Shown piece by piece: positions 49,589 through 57,461 of a stretch of 64,000 bases of DNA. Below the pieces are notes generated by a model that saw only the letters and a list, made by a program, of their open reading frames with translations, did not search any database and had not been told where the DNA came from. Made by a program: the position numbers and the translations under genes. Source of the stretch: an uncultured Bacteroidales bacterium (lineage in GTDB: Bacteria; Bacteroidota; Bacteroidia; Bacteroidales; UBA932); contig CALVDO010000009.1 of assembly GCA_944326355.1 (NCBI GenBank), positions 28,004 through 92,003 of the forward strand, in the 5' to 3' direction. The stretch's first letter is position 1; each line of letters begins with the position of its first letter.

Positions 49589-50671
49589 ATGAAATTGATA
49601 AGGCTGCCGGAAGAAAGGGAAAGGAGACTCGTCTTCTATCTCGCAATGGAGGAGTACCTTGCGAGATATACTGAAGGCGAGGCTTTCTTTGTATGGCGGG
49701 TGCCTCCTACCGTGATTATCGGCAGGAACCAGCTTATGGCAGCCGAGGTCAATCTCGGATACTGCCGAGAACACGGCGTGCAGGTCTACAGGCGCAAGAG
49801 CGGGGGAGGGTGCGTCTACTCGGACATGGGCAATCTGATGATTTCATACGTCACTTCCGGTGACGATGTCCCGTTCATATTCGCCGGCTATATGCAGAGG
49901 CTGGCCCTATGCCTGAGGCGGATGGGGGCTGAGGCCGAGATCTCCGGGCGGAACGATATTCTCGTAGGGGGAAGAAAGGTCTCGGGAAACGCCTTCTACA
50001 GTCTTCACGGCCGTAACATCATCCACGGCACCCTTCTCTTCAATTCATCCACGGCCGATCTTGAGCGGGCCATCACCCCTTCGGAGTCGAAGCTCAGGAG
50101 CAAAGGCGTGGCTTCGGCAAGGCAGCGGGTGGCAAATCTGCGGGACATCTTCCTGACCTCCGACCGCGGCCGCCGTTACGCCGACATCGGACTTTTCATC
50201 CAGACTCTGATAAGCGGCTTCTGCGACGAGGGCGAGACAGTGCTCGATCGGGAGGCGGTCGATGTCATAGCTGAGATTGAGCGCACCTATCTTGATCCCG
50301 ACTTCCTTTATGGCCATGAGCCTTCCGGCTCTCTGTCTGAGAGCGTTTCTCTTCCCGAGTCCGGGACGCTTTCCGTCTCGGTCGGTCTTAAAGGCGGGAG
50401 AATCCGCGCTGTGAGCCTCAGAGGAGACTATCTTCAGCTGAAGGACGGCCTTGAGTCGGCTCTGGAGAAACGGCTCGTCGGCGTGTCCGCACGTGAGGAG
50501 GAAGTCTCGGCTGCGCTGGCGGGATTCGACCCGGGGAGATTTGTCCGGGGCCTTGACGTCGGGACTCTGGTCCGGCTCCTGACCGGCAGGGATGCGAATG
50601 GCTCTTCGCCTGCTGCAGGCCCGGCTGCTGCAGACTCGGCTGCAGGCCCGGCTGCGCCGGATTATCAATAG
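49589..50671 (+). CDS. lplA: Lipoate-protein ligase A
   Basis: Attaches lipoate to lipoyl domains such as GcvH, using ATP; 360 residues. The catalytic core has PTVIIGRNQLMAAEVNLGYC, the lipoyl-AMP loop RRKSGGGCVYSDMGNLMISY, and the catalytic Lys in GRKVSGNAFY, followed by HGTLLFN. The C-terminal accessory domain (about residues 245-330) is present. The last 25 residues are an Ala/Gly/Pro-rich tail. It is the first gene of the glycine cleavage operon, 23 nt before gcvT, consistent with a role in charging the H protein. Confidence 0.93.
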   Translation: MKLIRLPEERERRLVFYLAMEEYLARYTEGEAFFVWRVPPTVIIGRNQLMAAEVNLGYCREHGVQVYRRKSGGGCVYSDMGNLMISYVTSGDDVPFIFAGYMQRLALCLRRMGAEAEISGRNDILVGGRKVSGNAFYSLHGRNIIHGTLLFNSSTADLERAITPSESKLRSKGVASARQRVANLRDIFLTSDRGRRYADIGLFIQTLISGFCDEGETVLDREAVDVIAEIERTYLDPDFLYGHEPSGSLSESVSLPESGTLSVSVGLKGGRIRAVSLRGDYLQLKDGLESALEKRLVGVSAREEEVSAALAGFDPGRFVRGLDVGTLVRLLTGRDANGSSPAAGPAAADSAAGPAAPDYQ

Positions 50672-50694
50672 CAACAGATACATAAGCGACAGAT

Positions 50695-51891
50695 ATGGAA
50701 GCACCACTTAAAACCACATGTCTTCATGACAGGCACGTCGCTCTCGGGGCGCAGATGACCCCGTTCGGAGGCTTCGACATGCCTATGCAGTACACCGGAA
50801 TAGTAGAGGAGCACAATGCCGTGCGTCATCGCTGCGGAATGTTCGACGTCTCGCACATGGGAGAAATCCTCGTGACGGGGCCTCAGGCTGAGGAATATGT
50901 CGGACATGTGTTCACCAATGACGTCAGGGGCATCCCGGACGGGAAGATTCTCTATGGAATGATGCTTTATCCCGACGGCGGCACGGTGGACGACCTTCTC
51001 GTGTACAAGTGTTCGGACAGCGAGTGGCTTCTCGTGGTCAACGCCTCGAACATCGCCAAGGACTTCGAATGGGCGCGCAAGAATGCCGAGGGCTTCGATG
51101 TTGAGGTGACGGACGTGTCGGATGCGTTCGGAGAGATCGCCCTGCAGGGACCTGAGGCGGAAAAGAAGGTGCTCGAGGTGCTGGGCGTCGACCTGAAGGA
51201 CCTCGTCTTCTATACCTTCGTCTCGATTCCTGCGCCGACGGCCGCAGGCGGCGTTGAGGCGCAGCCTGCAGAGGTCGCGGCGGAAGGTGCTGATGCGGCC
51301 GGACGGGGCAAGTCGCCGGTGTGCGGAGCCGCTGCTTCGGGAGAGATGATGATAGTGAGCCGCACGGGCTATACCGGAGAGGACGGCTTTGAATTCTATG
51401 GCTCGCCGGCTGTGATCCGGAGGCTGTGGGACATGCTCGCTGCCTCCGGAGTGACTCCATGCAGCCTCGGATGCCGCGACACTCTCCGTTTTGAGGTCGG
51501 GCTTCCGCTCTACGGCCATGAGCTCAGCGCGGAAATATCTCCGATAGAGGCGGGGCTCGGTATGTTTGTCAAGATGGACAAGCCGGAGTTCATCGGCAGG
51601 GACGCTGTTCTGCGTCAGAAGACAGAGGGCGTGCGCCGGAAGATAGTCGGCATAGAGCTCAAGGACAAGGCCGTGCCGAGAGCCGGGTATCCTGTCGAGG
51701 CCGGCGGCGTGCAGGTCGGCGAGGTGACTACCGGCTACCAGTCGATTTCTACGGGCCGGAGCGTGTGCATGGCTATGGTGGACATTGCCCATGCGGCGCT
51801 GGGAACGGAAGTCTCGGTACGCATCCGCCGCAGAACCTTCGACGGCACCGTCTGCCGCAAGAGATTCTATGACAAGAATTATAAGAAATGA
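50695..51891 (+). CDS. gcvT: Glycine cleavage system T protein (aminomethyltransferase)
   Basis: Transfers the methylene group from the H protein to tetrahydrofolate, releasing ammonia; 398 residues. Family landmarks are MTPFGGFDMPMQYTGIVEEH, MFDVSHMGEILVTGP, the catalytic Asp in FTNDVRG, and RTGYTGEDGFEFY. Residues about 179-215 are an Ala/Gly/Glu-rich insertion not expected in the fold, just before the RTGYTGE strand. It lies between lplA and gcvH; a 90-nt spacer before gcvH contains the repeated element CGGCGACCG. Confidence 0.96.
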   Translation: MEAPLKTTCLHDRHVALGAQMTPFGGFDMPMQYTGIVEEHNAVRHRCGMFDVSHMGEILVTGPQAEEYVGHVFTNDVRGIPDGKILYGMMLYPDGGTVDDLLVYKCSDSEWLLVVNASNIAKDFEWARKNAEGFDVEVTDVSDAFGEIALQGPEAEKKVLEVLGVDLKDLVFYTFVSIPAPTAAGGVEAQPAEVAAEGADAAGRGKSPVCGAAASGEMMIVSRTGYTGEDGFEFYGSPAVIRRLWDMLAASGVTPCSLGCRDTLRFEVGLPLYGHELSAEISPIEAGLGMFVKMDKPEFIGRDAVLRQKTEGVRRKIVGIELKDKAVPRAGYPVEAGGVQVGEVTTGYQSISTGRSVCMAMVDIAHAALGTEVSVRIRRRTFDGTVCRKRFYDKNYKK

Positions 51892-51981
51892 CGGCACTCG
51901 GCGACCGGCGAAAGACATACGGCGACCGACGGCTGCAGCAGAAACAGACGATTTCATAAACTGATAACCAGACAGATAATT

Positions 51982-52365
51982 ATGGCAAAGACAATTGAAG
52001 GGCTGTATTACAGCGAGACACACGAATGGGTGAAGGTTGAGGGCAATGAGGCTCTGATAGGCATAACTGATTATGCTCAGCATGCCCTCGGCAACATAGT
52101 TTATGTCGATATGCCTGACGAGGATGACCAGGTGACAAAGGATGAGGACTTCGGGGCGGTCGAGAGCGTAAAGGCTGCAAGCGACCTGATATCCCCTCTC
52201 ACCGGAGTCGTAGTGGCGAGAAACGAGGTGCTTGAGGACGAGTCGGGGCTTCTCAACAGTGACCCTTACGGGAACTGGATCATCCGCGTGAAGATGGACG
52301 ACCCGTCGGAGCTTGACTCCATGATGGACGCTGCGGCTTACGAGGCATTCTGCGCCAGAGCCTGA
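51982..52365 (+). CDS. gcvH: Glycine cleavage system H protein
   Basis: Lipoyl carrier protein, 127 residues. The lipoylated Lys is Lys64 in FGAVESVKAASDLISPL. The N-terminal YYSETHEWVKVEGNEALIGITDYAQ and the C-terminal DPYGNWIIRVKMD strands are standard. It shuttles the aminomethyl group between P, T and L proteins; the ligase for its lipoate is encoded at the head of the operon. Confidence 0.98.
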   Translation: MAKTIEGLYYSETHEWVKVEGNEALIGITDYAQHALGNIVYVDMPDEDDQVTKDEDFGAVESVKAASDLISPLTGVVVARNEVLEDESGLLNSDPYGNWIIRVKMDDPSELDSMMDAAAYEAFCARA

Positions 52366-52388
52366 GAACGGTGAAAAACACTTAAGAC

Positions 52389-53738
52389 ATGGGATTTTCA
52401 TATTTCCCCCAGACAGAGGGGGACATCCGCGAGATGCTGGAGCGGATCGGCGCCGACTCTCTGGACGGCCTGTACTCCGACGTGCCTGAGGAGTTTATGT
52501 TCAGGGGTGAGTTCGACCTTCCGGAGGCGATGACCGAGATGGAGATCAGACGGCGTTTCCTCGAGATGGCCGGGCGCAACAGAAGCCTTACCGTATTCTG
52601 CGGCTGCGGCGCCTATGACCACTACTCTCCGGCGGTGATTCCGGCTCTCATCTCAAGGGCGGAGTTTCAGACCGCCTACACTCCTTATCAGGCTGAGGTC
52701 TCACAGGGTACGCTGAGATATATATTTGAGTATCAGAGCATGATCACGATGCTCACCGGACTGGACTGCTCCAACGCGTCGATGTATGACGGGGCGACGG
52801 CTGCGGCGGAGGCTGTGATGATGGCTCTCGCATGTACGAAGAAGAAGAGCAGGGTGCTCCTGTCCGGGACTCTGCTTCCGCAGGTGATCCGCGTGGTGGA
52901 GACATACGCCCGCTGGCACGGCATCTCGCTGGATATCATAGAGAGCGAGGACGGCTGCACTTCGGCGGAGGACATGAAGAGGAAGCTCGGTCAGGGAGAT
53001 GTGGCCGGAGTGCTTGTCCCGACCGTCAACCGATACGGCATCATCGAGGACCTGTCCGGCTATTCCGAGGCTGTCCACGGGTGCAAGGCCCTCCTCATCA
53101 CATATTCCGACCCGTCCTCCCTCGCCGTGCTGAAGACTCCCGGGGAGTGGGGCGCAGACATCGCGTGCGGAGACTGCCAGAGCCTCGGCCTGCCTCTCTC
53201 TTTCGGCGGCCCTTACGCCGGCTATCTCGCCTGCCGCAGGGAATATGTGCGCAAGCTCCCCGGAAGAATTGTGGGCGAGACCGTCGACATGGACGGAAAG
53301 AGGTCATATGTGCTTACCCTTCAGGCTCGTGAGCAGCACATACGCAGAGAGAAGGCTACGAGCAACATCTGCTCCAACCAGTCTCTGATGGCTCTCTATG
53401 TCACGATATATCTTTCTCTGCTCGGCAGGGAAGGGCTCAGGGAAGTGAATGAGCTCTCATTCGGCGGGGCTCACTATCTTTATGACTCTCTCATCGCCAC
53501 GGGCCTGTTCGAGCCGGTGTTTGACAAGCCGTTCCTCAAGGAGTTCGTGCTCAAGACCTCGCTGCCTGTAGAGGAGCTGCAGCGGAGGCTGAATGACGCC
53601 GGATTTTTTGCCGCCCTCGCAACTGAGGAAGGCTATGTCTCGTTCTGCGTCACCGAGAAGAGGACAAGGGAGGAGATCGACGCCCTCGTGGCCTGCGTGA
53701 GAGTCTGCGGAGAACTTCTGACAAATGCAAAAGACTGA
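52389..53738 (+). CDS. gcvPA: Glycine dehydrogenase (decarboxylating) subunit 1
   Basis: N-terminal half of the split P protein, 449 residues. Landmarks are SYFPQTEGDIREMLERIG, FRGEFDLPEAMTEMEI, FCGCGAYDHYSPAVIP, TAYTPYQAEVSQGTL and MYDGATAAAEAVMMA; REKATSNICSNQSLMAL lies near the end. It lacks the PLP-binding Lys, which is in the partner subunit. It follows gcvH by 23 nt and precedes gcvPB by 5 nt. Split P proteins are usual in Firmicutes and Thermotogales; as I recall, most Bacteroidales have a single large GcvP. Confidence 0.96.
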   Translation: MGFSYFPQTEGDIREMLERIGADSLDGLYSDVPEEFMFRGEFDLPEAMTEMEIRRRFLEMAGRNRSLTVFCGCGAYDHYSPAVIPALISRAEFQTAYTPYQAEVSQGTLRYIFEYQSMITMLTGLDCSNASMYDGATAAAEAVMMALACTKKKSRVLLSGTLLPQVIRVVETYARWHGISLDIIESEDGCTSAEDMKRKLGQGDVAGVLVPTVNRYGIIEDLSGYSEAVHGCKALLITYSDPSSLAVLKTPGEWGADIACGDCQSLGLPLSFGGPYAGYLACRREYVRKLPGRIVGETVDMDGKRSYVLTLQAREQHIRREKATSNICSNQSLMALYVTIYLSLLGREGLREVNELSFGGAHYLYDSLIATGLFEPVFDKPFLKEFVLKTSLPVEELQRRLNDAGFFAALATEEGYVSFCVTEKRTREEIDALVACVRVCGELLTNAKD

Positions 53739-53743
53739 AGGAC

Positions 53744-55225
53744 ATGAAATCATACGATAAACTCATATTCGAGATCTCGAAGCCGGGGCGGAGGGGCTGC
53801 TCTCTGCCGAAGAACACATGGAAAGCATCAGTGTCTTCTCTTCCGGCGTCCCTGCTCAGAAGTGCTCCGGCTTCGCTTCCGGAGGTGAGCGAGCCTGACG
53901 TGGTGCGGCATTATACCTGTCTGTCCGGAATGAATTTCGGAGTGGACAACGGCTTCTATCCGCTGGGAAGCTGCACCATGAAATACAATCCGAAGATCAA
54001 CGAGGAGGCGGCTTCGCTGCCGGGCTTCGCACAGATCCATCCTCTGCAGCCTGAGTCTGCGGTTCAGGGGTGTCTGCAGGTGTATCATGAGCTCGGAAAG
54101 GCCCTGTCCGCGATAACGGGAATGGCCGAGTTCACCTTCAGCCCGTTCGCCGGGGCGCATGGAGAGCTTACGGGTCTGATGGTCATAAGGAGATGGCACA
54201 CAGAGAGAAATGACTTCAGACGCACAAAGATTATTGTGCCTGACAGCGCGCATGGGACAAATCCCGCGAGTGCTGCGGTCTGCGGTCTGCAGGTGGTGCA
54301 GGTGAAGTCGACTCCTGCGGGACTCATAGATGTTGAGGACCTGAAGCCGCTTCTCGACGACACGGTTGCGGGAATCATGATGACAAATCCGAATACGCTC
54401 GGCCTGTTCGAGACGGAGATCCGCGAGATAGCCTCCCTCGTCCACGGCTGCGGAGGCCTGCTCTATTATGACGGGGCAAATATGAATCCTCTTCTCGGAA
54501 AGGTGCGTCCGGGAGACATGGGCTTTGACGTCATGCACCTGAACCTGCACAAGACCTTCTCGACGCCTCATGGCGGAGGCGGTCCGGGTGCGGGGCCTGT
54601 GGGCGTGACTGAGGCTCTGGCCGAGTATCTTCCTGAGCCTCGGGTGAAGATGGATGCCGACGGCACTTATCATATCGCGGGGTGCGCACATTCCGCCGGC
54701 AGGGTGTCCGGCTTCATGGGCAACTTCTCGGTGCTGGTCAAGGCTCTCGCCTATATATGGACTCTCGGACGGGAGAACATGAAGCTCGCCGGACCTCTTG
54801 CGACTCTCAATGCGAATTATGTCAAGGAGTCGCTGAAGGACGTGTACAGGCTTCCTGTCGACAGGGTCTGCAAGCATGAGTTCGTCTTTGACGGGCTGGC
54901 TGACGGCTCCACGGACGTAACGGCTCTTGACATTGCCAAGAGGCTTCTTGACTACGGATTTCACGCCCCGACCATCTATTTCCCGCTGCTCTTCCATCAG
55001 TCGATCATGATAGAGCCGACTGAGACTGAGTCGAAGGAGACTCTGGACGCTTTTATTGACGTGATGAGGCGGATAGCGGCAGAGGCCCTTTCTGATCCTC
55101 AGATGGTGAAGACGGCTCCGCACGACACGCCGGTGCGCAGGCCTGACGAGACTCTTGCCGCAACGAAGCCGGTGCTCGCCTATGTGCCTGTGGCCGGAGG
55201 TCATGCCGGCGATTCTGTCGCATGA
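53744..55225 (+). CDS. gcvPB: Glycine dehydrogenase (decarboxylating) subunit 2
   Basis: C-terminal, PLP-binding half of the split P protein, 493 residues. The PLP Lys is Lys270 in LNLHKTFSTPHGGGGPG. Other landmarks are HYTCLSGMNFGVDNGFYPLG, SCTMKYNPKINE, SAHGTNPASAAVCG and GIMMTNPNTLGLFE. With GcvPA it decarboxylates glycine and passes the aminomethyl group to lipoyl-GcvH. Three copies of a 24-nt repeat follow its stop codon. Confidence 0.97.
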   Translation: MKSYDKLIFEISKPGRRGCSLPKNTWKASVSSLPASLLRSAPASLPEVSEPDVVRHYTCLSGMNFGVDNGFYPLGSCTMKYNPKINEEAASLPGFAQIHPLQPESAVQGCLQVYHELGKALSAITGMAEFTFSPFAGAHGELTGLMVIRRWHTERNDFRRTKIIVPDSAHGTNPASAAVCGLQVVQVKSTPAGLIDVEDLKPLLDDTVAGIMMTNPNTLGLFETEIREIASLVHGCGGLLYYDGANMNPLLGKVRPGDMGFDVMHLNLHKTFSTPHGGGGPGAGPVGVTEALAEYLPEPRVKMDADGTYHIAGCAHSAGRVSGFMGNFSVLVKALAYIWTLGRENMKLAGPLATLNANYVKESLKDVYRLPVDRVCKHEFVFDGLADGSTDVTALDIAKRLLDYGFHAPTIYFPLLFHQSIMIEPTETESKETLDAFIDVMRRIAAEALSDPQMVKTAPHDTPVRRPDETLAATKPVLAYVPVAGGHAGDSVA

Positions 55226-55226
55226 G

Positions 55227-55298
55227 GAGCTGATGCCTGAATGTAAAGAAGAGCTGATGTCTAAAGATAAGAAAGAGCTGATGTCAAAAGATTCAGAC
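55227..55298 (+). repeat. Three 24-nt tandem repeats before lpdA
   Basis: The string GAGCTGATG recurs at 55227, 55251 and 55275, exactly 24 nt apart, inside imperfect 24-nt units. The repeats fill the gcvPB-lpdA gap and keep an open frame (eight codons each). Confidence 0.85.
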
Positions 55299-55307
55299 AG
55301 AAGATGA
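55233..55307 (+). CDS. Possible short ORF coupled to lpdA
   Basis: A 24-codon frame starting MPECKEELMSKDKK and ending SDRR, made of the 24-nt repeats (KEELMSKD, KKELMSKD). Its TGA overlaps the lpdA start as ATGA, and each repeat carries an in-frame ATG (55233, 55257, 55281). It could be a leader that couples lpdA translation to the upstream genes, or simply a repeat without coding role. Highly charged, no known family. Confidence 0.3.
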   Translation: MPECKEELMSKDKKELMSKDSDRR

Positions 55308-56755
55308 AGCTGATTGTGATAGGGGCCGGTCCCGGAGGATACGAGACGGCCCTTCTTGCCGCTCAGAGAGGGGCGGAGGTGGTTCTGATTGAGTCAGGAC
55401 GAGTTGGGGGGACCTGCCTCAATGAAGGGTGCATTCCGACCAAGGCGTTCTGCCGCAGCGCCGAGATGCTTGAAGAGCTCAGACGCGCCGGAGAGTTCGG
55501 CGTGACCGGGCTGGACTGCGGCTTTGACTTTGGCGTTGCCGCAGCGAGGAAGGATGCCGTGGTGGACCGTCTACGGGAGGGCGTTGAGGCATTGCTGAAG
55601 AGGCCGGGACTGACGCTCGTGCACGGGAGGGCCTCGTTTGTGGATTCCCATACGGTGAGGGTGGCTCCTGCGGAGCCTGCCTGCGGCGCACCGGGGGCCG
55701 CTGCCTCTGGCGAGGCTGCTTCAGCACCGGGTGCTGAAGCCGGCGTCGCCTGCGACGCCGGAGCGGCCCCTGCCGGGGAAAACGTGTTCACGGCGGATGC
55801 CGTCATTATCGCCACCGGCTCAAGACCATCCTGGCCGGACATCCCGGGAGCGCATCTCGGCGGAGTCGTGTCTTCCGCGGAACTGCTTGCTGTCGATCAT
55901 GTTCCGGAGCGGCTGTGCGTGATAGGCGGAGGGGTGATAGGTCTGGAGTTCGCGTCGATATTCAGGAGCTTCGGAAGCGAGGTCACCGTAGTGGAATATT
56001 GCCGCGAGATTCTCCCCAGATTCGACAAAGACATATCAAAACGCTTGAGAAAGAGCCTCGCTTCCAGAGGAATAGAGTTCTATACCGGATCGAGGGTCCT
56101 CGGCATATCATCCGTCGAGGGTATGGGTCAGGACTCGGTGGCCGAGGTGACTTTCACAGTCAGGGACGGCGAGAAGAAGACTGTCGCCGACATGGTCCTG
56201 ATGGCGGTTGGGCGCAGGCCTGCAGTGGATGCTCTCAATCTTGATGACGTCGGGGTCGAATATGACGCCCGGGGGATAAAGACGGACGGCTTCATGCGGA
56301 CGAATGTGCCCGGAATCTATGCCGTCGGCGACATCACCGGAGGTTTCATGCTCGCTCATGCCGCAACGATGCAGGGCGTAAAGGCGCTCGATCATATCAT
56401 GGGGGTGGACGACGGGATAGACCTGTCTCTGATGCCTGCCGCCGTGTTCACGATGCCGGAGGCGGCTTCCGTGGGCATGACGGAGGAGGACTGTGCAGCG
56501 GCGGGGATCAGATGCACTGCCCGCAAGACCTTCTTTCGTGCAAACGGCAAGGCTCTCTGCCTCGGCGAGACCGAAGGAATGTGCAAGGTGATCACAGATG
56601 CCGACGGCAGGATTGTGGGCTGCCATATTTTCGGCCCTCATGCCTCTGACCTGATACACGAGGCCGCGGCTTTCATGTCCCGGGGGGCTTCGCTTGAGGA
56701 TATGGACGCCATGATCCATGTGCACCCTTCCCTTTCCGAGATTTTCCGGGGATGA
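55304..56755 (+). CDS. lpdA: Dihydrolipoyl dehydrogenase (L protein)
   Basis: FAD-dependent disulfide oxidoreductase that reoxidises dihydrolipoyl-GcvH with NAD+; 483 residues. The FAD-binding GAGPGGYETALLAAQ is at the N-terminus, and the redox disulfide Cys38/Cys43 lies in GGTCLNEGCIPTK. The NAD site has VIGGGVIGLEFASIF, and the interface domain carries the His-Glu pair in HVHPSLSEIF. Residues about 124-158 are an Ala/Gly/Pro-rich insertion before ADAVIIATGS. It completes the glycine cleavage operon. Confidence 0.95.
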   Translation: MKLIVIGAGPGGYETALLAAQRGAEVVLIESGRVGGTCLNEGCIPTKAFCRSAEMLEELRRAGEFGVTGLDCGFDFGVAAARKDAVVDRLREGVEALLKRPGLTLVHGRASFVDSHTVRVAPAEPACGAPGAAASGEAASAPGAEAGVACDAGAAPAGENVFTADAVIIATGSRPSWPDIPGAHLGGVVSSAELLAVDHVPERLCVIGGGVIGLEFASIFRSFGSEVTVVEYCREILPRFDKDISKRLRKSLASRGIEFYTGSRVLGISSVEGMGQDSVAEVTFTVRDGEKKTVADMVLMAVGRRPAVDALNLDDVGVEYDARGIKTDGFMRTNVPGIYAVGDITGGFMLAHAATMQGVKALDHIMGVDDGIDLSLMPAAVFTMPEAASVGMTEEDCAAAGIRCTARKTFFRANGKALCLGETEGMCKVITDADGRIVGCHIFGPHASDLIHEAAAFMSRGASLEDMDAMIHVHPSLSEIFRG

Positions 56756-56763
56756 GCCTCATG

Positions 56764-57342
56764 AGAACGATACGGACATCTCTTCATTGAGCATGACCGT
56801 TCGTACAATCTCAGACCTGGCAAGAATACGGTGTTTGAAGAGGTCAGGGGATCACAGTCCGGATACAATCCTTTCAGCGGGGGAGGCCGTTACAGGTGCT
56901 ACAGAGGCCGTTTTCCGAAGAGATTTGACCCGTCTCTGCCCTACGCGCTTCCGGTGCGTCCGGGAACCGCCGTGGAGTGGATGACTGACAGACGGGAGCG
57001 TCAGAAGACGATGAATCCGACAACACTTTTGCGGCATACATGACGCTTTCCGGATGCATGCTCAGTCCCGGTGATGAGGTGACGGTAGGGCAGCCTGTCG
57101 GCATCGCGGGACTTTCCGGCGTACCTGGCTCATTCTTCTTCCTGGACGGCAACAAGTTTGAGGCGTATGAGGCGTCGGGATACCCCTACACCCATTTTGT
57201 CCCCGTGTTCAGGACATCGGAGGGAGATCTGTATCTTGAGGAAGACATGGCCTATACCGCCGTGGCAGATGAAGGGCTCATCATGCAGGACATGACGCCT
57301 GCCGAGAAAAAACGCCATATCAAAAAAATGAAGAAGAAATGA
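56764..57342 (+). pseudogene. M23-type peptidase remnant with an internal loss
   Basis: No start codon is present. The open frame after 56764 reads EHDRSYNLRPGKNTVFEEVR, then PSLPYALPVRPGTAVEW and TDRRERQK, which resembles the N-terminal region of Bacteroidota M23-family (LytM-like) peptidases. Near 57005 it shifts frame to DESDNTFAAYMTLSGCMLSP, then GDEVTVGQPVGIAGLSG and GYPYTHFVPVFRTSEGDLYL, the C-terminal part of such proteins, ending at 57342. By comparison with the family the central region carrying the zinc-binding His/Asp residues is missing, so no active enzyme is possible. The 303-nt frame 57040-57342 has an ATG, but is best read as the tail of the broken gene. Confidence 0.55.
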
Positions 57343-57383
57343 AGGCGCTCGCATTTAGCGGACTATGTCTTGGACTGACGACA

Positions 57384-57395
57384 ATGTCATGACAT
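57384..57395. promoter_or_regulatory. 12-nt palindrome upstream of ftsH
   Basis: ATGTCATGACAT, a perfect palindrome 67 nt before the ftsH start, built from the same half-site ATGTCATG as the 17-nt palindrome at 45097-45113. Possibly a shared regulator site. Confidence 0.3.
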
Positions 57396-57461
57396 GGTGT
57401 CTGTGCCGTGGATGTGGAATGGATTTTGCCTCAGAGCGCAGCCGTGAAACATCAAAAATGA

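Noticed and set aside
50665..52401. 578-codon minus-strand open frame across gcvT and gcvH
   Set aside because: Antisense shadow of certain genes, rich in His, Arg and Leu in the way mirror frames are.
53828..55204. 458-codon minus-strand open frame opposite gcvPB
   Set aside because: Shadow of gcvPB, no domain.
57040..57342. Independent 100-residue gene
   Set aside because: It continues the reading of a larger M23-like protein whose upstream part lies in another frame; better treated as a remnant.
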